Shown: in pieces, positions 20,808 to 31,448 of the stretch
Layout of the letters: each line of letters opens with the position of its first letter
Position numbering within the stretch: position 1 is the first letter of the stretch
Source: Calliopum simillimum
Taxonomy: Eukaryota; Arthropoda; Insecta; Diptera; Lauxaniidae
Assembly (NCBI GenBank): GCA_951812925.1
Contig: OX638368.1
Location: forward strand, 2,728,001 to 2,792,000
Direction: 5' to 3'
Length of the DNA: 64,000 bases
Notes under the pieces: generated by a model
Databases searched by the model: none
What the model was told of the DNA's origin: nothing
Seen by the model: the letters and a program-made list of their open reading frames with translations, nothing else
Position numbers and translations under genes: made by a program

Positions 20808-21190
20808 CGGGGGGACTAGCGTACTCGAAAGCTCAATTAGCGTACGCGAAAAAGCTTTCGGAAAACTCGCGCACGCGAAATCCAGTAAAGTTTTTTCCCC
20901 CGGGGTGCAGCTTCGTTACGCATGATTAATTTATCGTGCGCGAAATGTTGCGTACGCTATAGTGCATATTAGGAAGTGCAGTACAACTACTACAACAGTA
21001 ATTTTACATAAAAGTAGGAGTAAGTGGGCGGCCTGCGGCCGCAGCTCTGGATTTAAACTTGTCAGACATCCAACACCGGCTTCGCGGCGGCCTTCGGCCG
21101 CGGATCAGTATAGTTGCTCACATAGTTGCTAGCCAAATTGCGCGCAGCGTACGCAAAATTTTTGAGCGTACGCTGTAACACTAAATTAAT
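20808..21190. repeat. GC-rich GCGTACGCG/NotI repeat, copy 1
   Basis: A CpG-rich island in AT-rich DNA. It contains repeated 'agcgtacgcgaaa' motifs, 'ttttttcccccggggtgc', and an internal block 'gcggcctgcggccgcagc' to 'gcggcggccttcggccgcgg'. The same blocks occur at 39325-39683, and the NotI-like core also inside the foldback elements at 31901-32936 and about 50140-50240. The outer boundaries of this copy are degenerate. No coding function. Confidence 0.65.
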
Positions 21191-21274
21191 CATGCGTAAT
21201 CAAGTTGTATGTTTGTTATGGACTCGGAAACTGACTGATCGATTTGAATAAATTTCCACAGTATCGTGCGAGCT

Positions 21275-21384
21275 CACACGACGGGCACGGGCACGACGGG
21301 CACGTCAAATTTGTAGGCAAGCGGAGGGAAGTGGTGCTTTTATTTCCCTCCGTTTGCCTACAAATTTGACGTGCCCGTCGTGTG
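21275..21384. repeat. Hairpin element
   Basis: Near-perfect inverted arms: left 'cacacgacgggcac' through 'aatttgtaggcaagcggag', right 'ctccgtttgcctacaaattt' through 'gtgcccgtcgtgtg'. The left arm carries an extra tandem copy of 'gggcacgacgggcac'. About 110 bp in total with a loop of about 15 bp; probably a small foldback MITE. Confidence 0.65.
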
Positions 21385-22133
21385 AATTGACACATCTTAA
21401 AAGAGTGGGCGTTTCCACACCACCCTAAAAATTTATTTCTAATATCTCTGAAACTACATTACGCAGACAATTGAAATTTGTACAAGTGCAATATGCATTA
21501 CAACAAATAAATTTTCAGTGAAAAAGTAGGCGGTGCCACGCCCCCAAAAAAATTAATTCATCATATCTCTGAAAATATTAAACGGACATGGATGAGATTT
21601 TGTATATGTATAATGAGCCCCGAGCCAAATAGTGTCCATTGGAAAAATAGGTGGTGTCGTGCCGTTAATATGTCGTCATGTCTCTGAAACTATTTATAAA
21701 AAACATCGGGACAGTTCGCAACGTTTGGAATAATTGGTGATGCCTTGCCCCCTGAACAAGACAAAGCGGAGCAGCGCACACGGGGAAATACTAGTCTTTT
21801 CTAATGTTCGGTATAAGTTCAGAACCCCTTGATGGGCTTTAAAAATATTCATTTCATATGAGAGGTGATAACAAGCTGTACAAGTTGTGAATTTTTCAAT
21901 TTGGATCATTTGAACGATTTTTCGAAAATTAAAACCATTTTTTTTTTAAAAGAACCGTCTTTTTTCCAAAAAATTTACTCTTAACCCATAATTTTATGAA
22001 GCCAATTTATTTTCATTCATTTGATATGCTTCATGTATCTGAAATTTTAACATTAGTTTGGACATTTTTATATATAAAATAAAAATGGACCATAGCTGAT
22101 TTTTCTGCATTGTTCTTTTGAAGTTAATGTTAG
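21385..22133. repeat. Degenerate dispersed repeat
   Basis: Paragraph-like sequence with repeated 'atctctgaaact' and 'ggtggtgccacgccc'-type motifs, similar in style to 37600-37930. No coding potential and no clear ends. Confidence 0.4.
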
Positions 22134-22141
22134 GGATTAAT

Positions 22142-22303
22142 CAGTGGCGGATCCAAGGGTGGGAGATAGGGTGATCGCCCCCCTCTCAAACCAAGTGATT
22201 AAATTTTTTTTTAAATTATATAAAAGATTTTAAAAACATTCTGTTATTATCTAGAAATTTAGTCAATCGGCCTCCTCTCTTGACAATGCTGGATCCGCCA
22301 CTG
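22142..22303. mobile_element. 162-bp hAT-type MITE with 8-bp target duplication
   Basis: TIRs CAGTGGCGGATCCA (22142) and the exact complement (ending 22303), flanked by a perfect 8-bp direct repeat GGATTAAT at 22134-22141 and 22304-22311. An 8-bp duplication and CAGTGGCGG ends are typical of hAT-superfamily non-autonomous elements. No coding capacity. Confidence 0.9.
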
Positions 22304-22311
22304 GGATTAAT

Positions 22312-22722
22312 ACCACAAACCAACAAATAATGGTGTTGTGATTGTCACAGAGCAGCTGAGCGTAATTTCTGAAGAAACTTTCCGCGTAAAGTCCGAGGTC
22401 AAAATTGGTCCATCACGTCAGGATTTTGAGATATTTTAGTTAAAAGCATGAAAAATACCTATGTTGGCTATTTTTGAAGTTAGATGCACAAATCTTTCCT
22501 TATTTTTTTTTACCTAATTCATCACATAGTGTTACTTTTCTTCAGAAGTGCCGTACGCTGCTTTTTTCAAAAGTTATGGCCGATTTAAGATGGCATTAGG
22601 GCATTTATGAAGAAAAGAGTATAACTACGTGATGACTTAGGTAGAAAAAATAAAAAAAGATTTATTCAGTCTGCATCTAACCTTGCAAATACCCAAAATA
22701 GCAATATTATTTTGCTTCGGAT
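22312..22722. other. Intergenic sequence with weak inverted symmetry
   Basis: 'cttctgaagaaac'/'tacttttcttcagaag'-type motifs recur on opposite strands around 22370-22640, suggesting an old palindromic element, but the ends are unclear. No gene seen. Confidence 0.35.
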
Positions 22723-23043
22723 TCGGAGTGACATATGTTTCGCTTTTCGCCACAAAGACTCATCAGACTATTTTTGTTGTAATTGTAACTATTTCTATTT
22801 TATTAAATTAATTATAATTGAAAAAAGTTCGTAACGGGGAAACGCAGTCTAGCGACTGGCATTGCGTTTGAAAGTAGTACCAACCATGACGTCCTCGGTT
22901 TAACTCCTGCCCAAACACAAAGTTTTTAAACTTGCAATTATTCAATAATAATAATTAATTAAATGTAATAAAAATAATTATAATTACAACAAAAATAGTC
23001 TGATGATTCTTTGTGACGAAAGACGAAACATATGTCACTATAG
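22723..23043. mobile_element. Inverted-repeat element with a tRNA-like (SINE-like) core
   Basis: Arms of about 100 bp: left 'agtgacatatgtttcgcttt' through 'gactatttttgttgtaatt', right the near-complement ending 'aaacatatgtcact'. The core (22838-22920) contains 'tagcgactggc' and 'cggtttaactcctgccc', which resemble RNA polymerase III A and B boxes with about 50 bp between them. The A box is imperfect and no cloverleaf could be folded convincingly, so this is not called a tRNA gene. Confidence 0.55.
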
Positions 23044-23241
23044 CCGTGTTTTTAATCCGTTCCTTAATTTGTCATAATTATGCGTTAGAAAATGCATTGA
23101 TGGATTTATATGAAAATCGATCTTTGCAAATATATGACTAAAAGTTCAATTAAACATTAATTTTAAAATGTAATATAGTACAAAACAAAAGATTGAGGCA
23201 ACAAACTCGAACACAAAACAGAACTTACCAAAGCAACAACA

Positions 23242-23753
23242 TATCGCTCATTTACTACAAGAACGGCATAGATCAAAAAACGCGATTTTTGAGCTTGTGA
23301 TGCAGATTTATTCGTTATATCATGCTTCATATTGTGTTAAAATTTCATATTAATCAGGCATGTCGTGAACATTTGGGAGGCTTTTTAATGAAAACGGTAA
23401 GTCGAACGATAAAAAGTATAAGAATCTCTTATGTGGAGAAAAACAGGTTCTACAAAATGTATTGATTTGTATTAACGTAAAAATTACCGTTTAGAAAATA
23501 TTCGATAAAATCAAATTTTTCGACTTTTTGCAGTTTTTTAAGAATATTTCCTCAACGGTTATTTTTTTGTTAATGCAAATCAATACTTTTGGTAGAACCT
23601 GTTTTTCTCCACAAAAGCGATTCTAATACTTTTTATCGTTCGACTCACCGTTTTCATCAAAAAGCCTCCCAAATGACATGCCTGATTATCTTTTTTTTTA
23701 AATCGAGTTTTTTGACTTGTGCCGTTCTTGTAGTAAATGAGCGATATTCTAAA
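23242..23753. mobile_element. Inverted-repeat element hosting a nested MITE
   Basis: Left arm 'atcgctcatttactacaaga' and 'acggca...tcaaaaaacgcga'; right arm the near-complement 'gtgccgttcttgtagtaaat' to 'gagcgatat'. It is interrupted by the MITE at 23355-23684. A related left arm alone is found at 28326-28418. Confidence 0.65.
23355..23684. mobile_element. 330-bp CAGGCATG MITE (nested)
   Basis: TIRs: 'caggcatgtcgtgaacattt' left, 'aaatgacatgcctg' right, with matching inner motif 'gaggctttttaatgaaaacgg'. Flanked by AT on both sides. Related to 9881-10913, 23952-24190 and 42690-42999. No ORF. Confidence 0.75.
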
Positions 23754-23951
23754 TTTTTTACGTAAAACTACAAGTTTTTTTTTTTGCAATTTCAGAAACT
23801 CGTTTCATTAAATTAAATTTGATTTCGCGGTACTGTGTGGTTGTTTATTAGTTTTACAGCGACAATGCTGGAAATGGTGCTGTATCTGGGGTATTTTTTA
23901 TTTATTTCCTTTGAAGTTAATGTTTGTTTGAAACATTTTTAAGAAGATTAT

Positions 23952-24190
23952 CAGGCATGTTCTAAATTCCGATTTCGATCAGAATTGGAATGGAATCAAT
24001 TTGAAGGTGCTTTGCGTTTCGATATTGAACACTACATCGGAATTGCGTTTCAGTAAATCGGATTGAAACCAGAAGCCAATTTTATTTATTGCAATAAAAT
24101 TCTGGTAATATTTTGTTTTTCGAAATGCAGAGCACTTTAAGATTGATTCCATTCTGATTCCGATCGAAATCGGAATTGAGAACATGCCTG
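23952..24190. mobile_element. 239-bp CAGGCATG MITE
   Basis: TIRs 'caggcatgttctaaattccg' and 'cggaattgagaacatgcctg' extend inward through 'atttcgatcagaat'. Non-coding, same terminal motif as the element at 23355. Confidence 0.75.
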
Positions 24191-24344
24191 TATATAAAAA
24201 ATTTCTAAAATATTGGCATGATTTATTAAAGTTGAATAAAACATATCAGTCGTAGGGAGTTCGATTATAATAAGCCTTATCATCTAATTTGATTTCGATT
24301 TGAACTAAGTTGGATCGAGATTTTGCTTAGTATCATATAGTACG

Positions 24345-26025
24345 AGATCTGGCAGTAAAAAAACGTATCGATCGAGTTTTTAGTTAAAATCTAGTTTTTA
24401 CATATATTTATGAATGGGGGAACATATTTTTGGCGTGTTGCCTATCAAAATGTGGCCGCAAGTATTATCAAATTGCGATTACTTATGAACCATGAGTCGC
24501 ACAGAAGAAGTGCCCGGATCTTTTTTATGGAGAGTCATATGCTCTACAAGTAATTTTTATTATATGTAAAAAAAATTTTTTTCACGCCCGCACAGTGCGA
24601 AATTTTCAGAGTCTAGCGGAACTTAATTCATATCTCAGCACATATAGCAGTTATAGTTATGAAACTTAATACTTGGATATAACTTTAATTGGCAAAACAC
24701 TATGCAAAAATTAATGGGGATCAGACAAGGGGTTATTATACCCCCCATATATGAAAATGCTTAAAACGTTGTTTTTCTGCTCCCATACCAGATATCGCTA
24801 TGAAACTTGATAGATATAACCATTTTCTTATCAAAACACCATAAAAAATGAAGGGGGTAAGACAAGGGGTATTTGCTATTTCTTGAATTTTTATTCAGAA
24901 ATGCTTCTGAATTTCGAGAGGATTCCCCCTACCTTTTTAGTATATTATAAACTAGCGTACGAATAGTTACCCTTAAACTATGAAGAGTGTCAGATGTTAG
25001 TGTTGGTGAGCCTATTTTTTCCAAAACAAAACCAACGATGGCGTCCGATGTCGGTTTTTCATGAAATTTCGGTGTTATATGAAATTTCCAAAGACATTCT
25101 GGAAAAGGCTTAATTAAAAAGAAGATCGCAAAATATCGCAAAAGATGTTTTGTGTTTCCAGTAGAGGATAAACCTACCTTTCAAATTTTGTACGTTTCAA
25201 AATGGCAATTTGTGGTAACACCTTTTAAAGTATCCAACGAAGTTGAAAATGTAAATCTTATCCACTCCTTAAAAATCACAATTTTCACAAACAAATCACA
25301 TACGAGTAAGAAAAGATTTTGCAATTATTTGAATGCCAACAAGTGACAATTTTATTAAAAAATAAATGATAAAAATTTCGCGGCCTACTGACTTACCGTT
25401 TGAATGTACCACTCTATTAACTTTAACAAATCGAAAAGCTTTTAATAGGCAAAAAGTATGATTGAATTAGTAATGCAAGTTTCAGGTGCATTTTGCAGTT
25501 GTTTGGCAGGGTTTTTCACCAAACTGAGTATGAGGTTTTTGAGGTGGGATATTAAGCTACTGCAATAATGACTAATCTTACGCATTTTATGTATTCCAAA
25601 AATTGAATAAAGTTCCGCTAAACTTCCCAAATTTCGCACTGTGGCCCGTTTTGAAGATAAAATCATCTCTCGATTTGAATTTTGGCATCTTAAAAACCCA
25701 ACTGCTTTGGAAAAATATGGTTTTGCAATTTTGAATACTCAATGTCTCTGAAAATTTTTTCAAGACCAAGACCAAGACCGAGACCAATACTTAATGAGCA
25801 AGATCAAGATCAAGACCAAGACCAAGACTCAATATCAAAACCAAGACCAAGACTTAATGTGCAAGAACAAGACCAAGACCAAGACTGCTATGGTCTTGGT
25901 TTTGGTTTGCTCATCACTAATTTTGAGAGGCAGCCCAGCAAAAATATATTCCCCCATTCTCTAATATATGTAAAAATTGGGTTTTAACTAAAAACTCGAT
26001 CGATACTTTTTTTACTGCCGGATCT
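24345..26025. mobile_element. 1.7-kb TIR element carrying a CAAGAC minisatellite
   Basis: TIRs of about 45 bp: left 'agatctggcagtaaaaaaac' continuing 'gtatcgatcgagtttttag', right the complement ending 'ttactgccggatct'. No transposase ORF. The flanks are themselves inverted ('catctaatttgatttcgat' at about 24285 and 'atcgaaatcggattagatg' at about 26148), so this element appears inserted into an older palindromic element spanning about 24280-26175. Confidence 0.7.
25762..25890. repeat. Hexamer minisatellite (CAAGAC type)
   Basis: Runs of 'caagac' and 'caagat' with interspersed 'ttaatgagcaag' spacers, repeated at least three times. It encodes a meaningless RPRPRP/QDQDQD frame. It lies inside the 24345-26025 element. 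Confidence 0.75.
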
Positions 26026-26175
26026 TAGACTTATATATTTTGAATTGCAGAATGGTTTGTTCGAGGTCGGAAGAGGTTTTATGCCCTTTTGAAAAATCAC
26101 TCCTCAAATATATGATAGAAAAATCACGATTCGACTTAGGTCCAATCGAAATCGGATTAGATGATAAAGGTGAAG

Positions 26176-26667
26176 GTGTCCATTCATACCTAACAGATTT
26201 GTATTATATTAAAATTATAGTCGATTTTTAAATGATCACTATTTGCCAAAAATTTAACATATGATTGTTGTGAACTGAAAGTGTAGGTCGAATACCATCA
26301 CTTATGGATTTCAATGAAACTGAATAGCACTGCTCCAGAGGAGTTTATCATATTCACTTATAACTGATGATAATATTGTTTGTTCAATGATAGTAAAGTT
26401 TTTAATTTTAGATCAAGTCTTATTTTTTTTAAGGAAACAAATTGCTGCTTGTATAGCGCTATCGGTACTATATGGATATCTGCTGTATTATTTGAGGCCA
26501 TTTGGTTTAGCAAAAAATTTTACTTTGACATAGAAGTTAAATATAAATGCAAAGCATATGAACATCAATGACGTTATTAACCATTGAATGTAAATTACAC
26601 AAATGATACGAATAAAAACCACAGAGTGAATGAAAAACAGAATGAAAGTATGTATTGAGTTTTTATT
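26176..26667. other. Intergenic sequence, no feature recognised
   Basis: AT-rich. The only point of interest is 'aataaaaactc' on the minus strand at about 26658-26668, directly after the stop codon of the small gene upstream, a plausible poly(A) signal for it. Confidence 0.4.
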
Positions 26668-27574
26668 TTAGGATAAACGTTGCTTCTTCATCACTTGGCA
26701 TAGCCGGGAGTTTCTATAATTGCATACGCTAAAGCCTACGCGAACGACTACACTCAAAAATAAGCCTGTACTCGTCAAAGGACAATATAGTAAAGGGTGG
26801 TGAGATTTTCGGCTCTTTCACTTTCACTTGAACCCGGAGAAAAGCCTATTTGATTTTCGAAGATCTACTTTGCATTTTCAAAAATCTATTTTCGAAACTT
26901 CTAATGCCATTATAAAATAAGATCTTTTGAAAAAATTAAACTTATCTTTAAATTTTCTCCATATTTTTAAAGATGACTTGAGTTATGGATTAACAACTTA
27001 TCTTGTTGAAATGAATGATATAAGTTTCTTCTTTTTCTGCAAGTAAACGCAAATTCTTTAAACTACATATAAATTTATTACATATTTACGAGCAAGATTC
27101 AATGCCGAATGCTATTTTAAAAAACTGGATACTTTTCAAATAAATTTATTGGCGAAGTTAATTTGCGAAAGGGTTTGTAAAAATTTTGTTATGGAGTATA
27201 TATGTAGATAAAATGGATAAAAACCATTTTTATTGAAACTGTTCAGAATTTGCAATACAAGTATTTATAATTTTTAAGTTCATTGAAATAGAAGCACTCA
27301 ATGCTTACTAAATATATTGAAACGTGCCGTTGCAATATATGGACGTGAAAGATGCAGCGTATGTACAGGTACTAAGTGGCATAGTCCGAGAAAATCATAA
27401 GCATTAACGCAGGCAATAATTGGCCATAATTTTGGTGAAATTGTAGGATGCTTTGCGGTATTCTAAAAATGAACCATAGTGGATTTCATTAATAATAAAA
27501 CGTTATTGTAATAATACCTTGCTTGATAATTCGGACGAATCGGAAGCGATCGAATCCTTACTTGCACCATCCAT
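26668..27574 (-). CDS. Small unrecognised protein, three short exons
   Basis: I do not recognise this protein. Model on the minus strand: exon 1 27574-27518, exon 2 27462-27309, exon 3 26747-26668. The exons sum to 291 nt (96 residues plus stop) in frame. Intron 1 is only 55 bp with a TTTTTAG acceptor, typical for flies; intron 2 is 561 bp with a GTAAGC donor. The protein starts MDGASKDSIASDSSELSSK (acidic/serine N terminus), has a hydrophobic middle (LWPIIACVNAYDFLGLCHLV) that could be a membrane or buried segment, and a basic tail ending KKQRLS. A poly(A)-like signal follows the stop at once. If intron 2 is not spliced, translation ends at 27298 after FSKH (73 residues). It could be a fragment of a larger gene. 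Confidence 0.45.
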
Positions 27575-28325
27575 TATATTGCAAATTACTATTTTAACCT
27601 ATTGTGGTTCCTTAATTTTATTGGATTTTTTTTCTATTTGACAACAGTTAAAATTTTGAACAAAATCAACAAATTGACTTTTTTATTTACATAATTTGCA
27701 AAGCAAACTTGTTTGATTAAATAATTAATTACAGAATAAGTAAACTTTTGCTAAGACTTCCAAATGTGTGCATATATTTTTGAATATAATGTAGGTTCTC
27801 TATACAGTTACCGTAAGGTCAATCCAAAATTTGATTTTTACAGTTATATACAGCAGATTCACCTGTCGTCCATTAATATTAATCCGTCAATAAGAAAGCT
27901 TTTAAATGGAATTAAAAAAAACTTAATCAGAAACATTTCATAACTACAAAACACTCGTATATGCGTACTTTAATCCACTTTAGAGTTTTTTTATACATTG
28001 GTCTTTGTTATATCATGCACTATCTACCTCGTCGGTGTATGTGAGGATCTTGACGCAGTTGTCGCCGCCTTAATCTAACCTCGGTAATACTTTCATTCCA
28101 GATTTCTTCTTTTACTTTTATTGTTCTTTAAACTGCATGATGACAGTCATGATTCTTGTGAAATAATTAAAATATTGGTTTTGCTTTTGATTTTCTACCA
28201 TATCTAAAGTTTGAGATTTGATCAAAACTTTAATATAAGTAATAAAATATTGATTTTCATACTAAAAAAAGACTCGTTACCTCAAAAAGCGTTGCTCGGA
28301 CCTATGTAATTTTGAGTATATAGCC
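27575..28325. other. Intergenic sequence, presumed promoter side of the small gene
   Basis: No ORF or paired repeat recognised. Confidence 0.4.
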
Positions 28326-29160
28326 ACCATATCGCTCATTTACTACGGCACAATTCAAAAAACGTGAGTTTTGGGTTAATGATGCAGAAATATTCATTAT
28401 ATCATGCTTCATATTGCACAGAAAAAAAAAACTGACGGTAAAATTAACTATAAATTTTGTATTCTATAGTTTTTCAAATTTTCTATAGGAAACAAAAACA
28501 ACAATTCAAAATTTCGGAATCAGCTTTACTTTTCTACAGTTGAATTCAACTGTACATTTTGTATTCCATAAATTTTATTTTTCATATGAATAACATTTTG
28601 AATTGAGTTTTTAACAGGTTTATAAAATTCTCACATTGATTAAGAATAAATCAACATAAGTTAGCTAGAGTTGTTCTAATATTTTGCCATTTGAAATGGT
28701 GTAGCCGTAGAAGTCGTTTGCTACAATTTCTACGACTTTTTGGAAACGGCTAGTTACAGCCCTTCTAGGGTGCTAACTATTAAACCGTTCCAAAACAGTT
28801 TTAACTGTTTGGAACAGTTTATATTGTAAGCTGACCTTTTAAGAAGGTTATTTTTACTGTAACTGCGTTTGATAGTTTCTAAACCGAGTTAAATGTAAAT
28901 TTACAGAGTTCTACGGTCAAAATACAAAAACTCCGGGTTGGTGCAATTTCTATCGAAAATCTAGGTTAAATTAACTGTTTACACAGTACATAAACATTTT
29001 AACAGCAACTAACTGTACAGTACTATTTTTACAGTAATTTTACTGGACTGCACAGTCAATTTAACCTTTACTGCGGGTTGGTGCAATTTCTATCGTTGAA
29101 ATCGGTTGGATTGGCCGATATTTTTTTTTCTGTGTGTGTACAAATTTCATATTAATATCT
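28326..29160. mobile_element. Half of the 23242-type element, split by a CACAGAAAAA insertion
   Basis: 28326-28418 matches the left arm at 23242-23330 ('cgctcatttacta', 'atatcatgcttcatatt'). The match resumes at about 29139 ('aaatttcatattaat'). The intervening segment (about 28419-29138) begins 'cacagaaaaaaaaaa' and ends 'ttttttttctgtg', so it looks like an insertion with A-rich inverted ends. It contains two copies of 'gggttggtgcaatttctatc' (about 28935 and 29074). No coding capacity. Confidence 0.5.
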
Positions 29161-30080
29161 CTTACGGTCTCCGTTTGAGAACGAAATAACTTTTTCAATT
29201 GAAAATTCTTAGCACAGGAAAATCTACACGAAACGTAGCACTTTAATCATTTTCATGAAAATTTTTTTCACCAAAATTTTTTACACTTAAAAATACTTTT
29301 GAATTTTTTTAAAAAACCCCTCTTATATTTTTTTTTAAAAGTACTTTAAATTAAAGCATAATTTATAAGCTTTAAAATGATGTACGACTCAAGATGGGAT
29401 TCGGACGCTACATGGGAGTTTTTGGCTTTTGAACGCCCGTGTCAAGCAAAAATCTTTTTTTACTCAAGAGGAAAGTATCTTACGAAAAAAGTGTACAAGG
29501 CAAAAAATGCTTAGAATCGTCCAAGCAATACGTGTGACATTTTTGGAATTATTTGAAACTTTTTTTTTATTTCCTTGATGATTCTAAGCATACCATATTG
29601 CCAAATTTGAGCGAAATTGTAGAAAAAAAATTTTTTGAGCTGGTACTATATACTTGGCGTGGATTGCTTCATACACTAAAGAATGAAATAGACTTTGACT
29701 AAGTATATACTAGTGAAGAGGCGTGGCACCGCCCCAAACTTTTAATTTGGTTTGGTTATATCTTCTGAACCATCTAAAATTTTTTTATGAATACACAGTA
29801 CACAGCTACTGACTATCAATGCCTAATAATGGGCAAAAATTGGGCGAAATCAGAAAAGTGCCGCTTCACTTTTTAAACATTGAAAATTTTGATATTTTGA
29901 TTTTAATATTACTCGAATACAGCCCAGCAAATCCTACGTAACCATATTGAATTATGGACTGACCCATTTAACACATACTACGATAAATTTTTCAAAATTT
30001 ACTACCACAAAGAAATTAAAAAAGGGAAAGATATAAACGAATAGATGCCATGCTCCCTTACTCAAAAAATATCAAGTTGA
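29161..30080. repeat. Degenerate dispersed repeat
   Basis: Shares short motifs ('ttgccaaatttgag', 'gagctggtac', 'cttggcgtg') in inverse orientation with 2060-2160. It contains the 'gaggcgtggcaccgcccc' theme of other paragraph repeats in the window. No gene. Confidence 0.35.
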
Positions 30081-30082
30081 CA

Positions 30083-30685
30083 GAGAACAAAATTGAATTG
30101 TTATTTATTGTCAATCGAAGCACATTAACAAACAATGACTGTGAAATTATTATTTTTAATCGGAAAAACACGTAAGTTCCGTTTGTATTGTTACTTTGTA
30201 TAATTAAACTCATTTTTGTAAAATTTGAAGGAAATATGCTGAATCAATTGTGGATCGCCTGAAGCTACGTGTTGCTGTTCTTTTTCCCAACGAAGATGTT
30301 CCTGGTCAACCTGCAGAACATCGCAACATGCCCATAGAAGACGCCATTCAATTAATAGCTGAAGATTTTCGTGCAAAAGTGGCGCTTGATCGCAGTAATG
30401 CACCACGCATGTTGCCAAAATCTGTGCCGATAATACCAGGAGGAGGCAGTGCGTCGGTTGCACCAGATCGCCATCCTGATACGATACAAATGTAACTAAA
30501 TTTGTTGGCAAACTGCTCAATTAATAGCTGAAGATTTTCGTGCAAAAGTGGCGCTTGATCGCAGTAATGCACCACGCATGTTGCCAAAATCTGTGCCGAT
30601 AATACCAGCAGGAGGCAGTGCGTCGGTTGCACCAGATCGCCATCCTGATACGATACAAATGTAACTAAATTTGTTGGCAAACTGC
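30083..30685 (+). pseudogene. neosin/NCOA5 gene fragment, internally deleted and tandemly duplicated
   Basis: Two blocks joined across a 59-bp intron (donor at 30172, acceptor at 30229-30230) read NDCEIIIFNRKNTKYAESIV, then DRLKLRVAVLFPNEDV, GQPAEHRNMPIEDAI and LIAEDF. These match the anticodon-binding-like domain of NCOA5 (Drosophila neosin): 'DCEII..NR...YAES...' and 'EHRNMP..DA'. The roughly 30-40 residues that normally separate the two halves are missing between NEDVP and GQPAEH. The frame closes at 30492-30494 after PDRHPDTIQM. The 169-bp segment 30348-30516 is repeated directly at 30517-30685 with one base difference, adding a useless second 3' end. No in-frame ATG start is evident. Most likely a dead partial gene copy; the retained intron argues against a processed pseudogene. 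Confidence 0.6.
30348..30685. repeat. 169-bp tandem duplication (two copies)
   Basis: Copies 30348-30516 and 30517-30685 differ at a single visible base (ccaggagg versus ccagcagg). Such identity implies a recent duplication. The unit covers the 3' half of the neosin-like fragment, including its stop codon. Confidence 0.95.
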
Positions 30686-31062
30686 TCAAAATTATGACGA
30701 AGCCTCATATACTAATCCCATCATCCATTTAAGAAATTGTAACTCATTCATAACTCATTCATGACATTAAAATAATTTTTTTAAAATTTCAATTTGATTT
30801 TTATTTGTTTACATAAATCGAAAGAATGTCTACAAAAGGAATTGGAAAAAATGAAAGAGATAGCTATAGTTTTCTATTATTTTTATTGATGAGATAGTCG
30901 TATTGATAAGACAAGGATGCACGATCACACTGATAGGGAAAAGGTGGTTATTTTTTTCCCGATGCTAGAAGAAATGTAACTGGTATAGTACGAGATTTGT
31001 AACTCTTATATAATAAGGTTGGTAACGGTTACAGGATTTGCTGGGAGATTTTGATAAAATCA
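30686..31062. other. Intergenic sequence, nothing recognised
   Basis: AT-rich, no ORF and no paired repeat. Confidence 0.5.
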
Positions 31063-31448
31063 AAATTTTCAATGGGACAAAAAAAGAAACACTAATTTTA
31101 TGATCTAATGTCTCTGAACAAAAAAAGAAACACAATTGAGGAGTGGCCGTACCAAAGGGCCTAAGTACGATTTCGAGGCAAAAGTAGTGTCATAATATGA
31201 AACGGGTGGCATTTTGTAAGAAATTAATAAAATTGTTTTCTGTTTTCACTAAAAATTTTTCTGATAGTGTGAAATTGATGTCATTATGTTGAAAAAATTA
31301 TAATAGTCAAATAACAGACTATAAGGCATATAAAAAGTATGACATTACTTTTGCCAAATGGTACTTAGGCCCTTTGGTACGGCCACTCCTCAATTTATTT
31401 TTTGACAACTCAGACTCTACTCCGAACGAATAAAAAAAAAAAAACGCC
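31063..31448. mobile_element. AAAAACGCC-type MITE hosting a nested MITE
   Basis: Shares 'aaaaaaagaaacac', 'tctctgaac', 'actctactccgaacg' and the terminal 'aaaaaacgcctta' with the MITE at 16972-17399 (inverted orientation). It is interrupted by the element at 31138-31391. Confidence 0.55.
31138..31391. mobile_element. 254-bp MITE with GAGGAGTGGCC ends and AATT flanks
   Basis: Essentially perfect TIRs of about 30 bp: 'gaggagtggccgtaccaaag' with 'ggcctaagtac' left, the complement right. AATT flanks both ends (31134-31137, 31392-31395). Internal motifs recur at about 2760-2860 and 7190-7340, so older relatives are present in both roadkill introns. Confidence 0.8.

Noticed and set aside
25742..25987. 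ORF of RPRPRP/QDQDQD repeats
   Set aside because: Product of the hexamer minisatellite, inside a non-coding transposable element.
26657..26730. Alternative minus-strand C terminus AYAIIETPGYAK
   Set aside because: Would require a different acceptor and phase from the exon preceding it; the KKQRLS frame joins correctly.
30135..30171. ATG start MTVKLLFLIGKT as first exon of the neosin-like fragment
   Set aside because: It leaves one base before the donor while the next exon needs two; another frame of the same exon gives the NCOA5-like NDCEIIIFNRKN instead.
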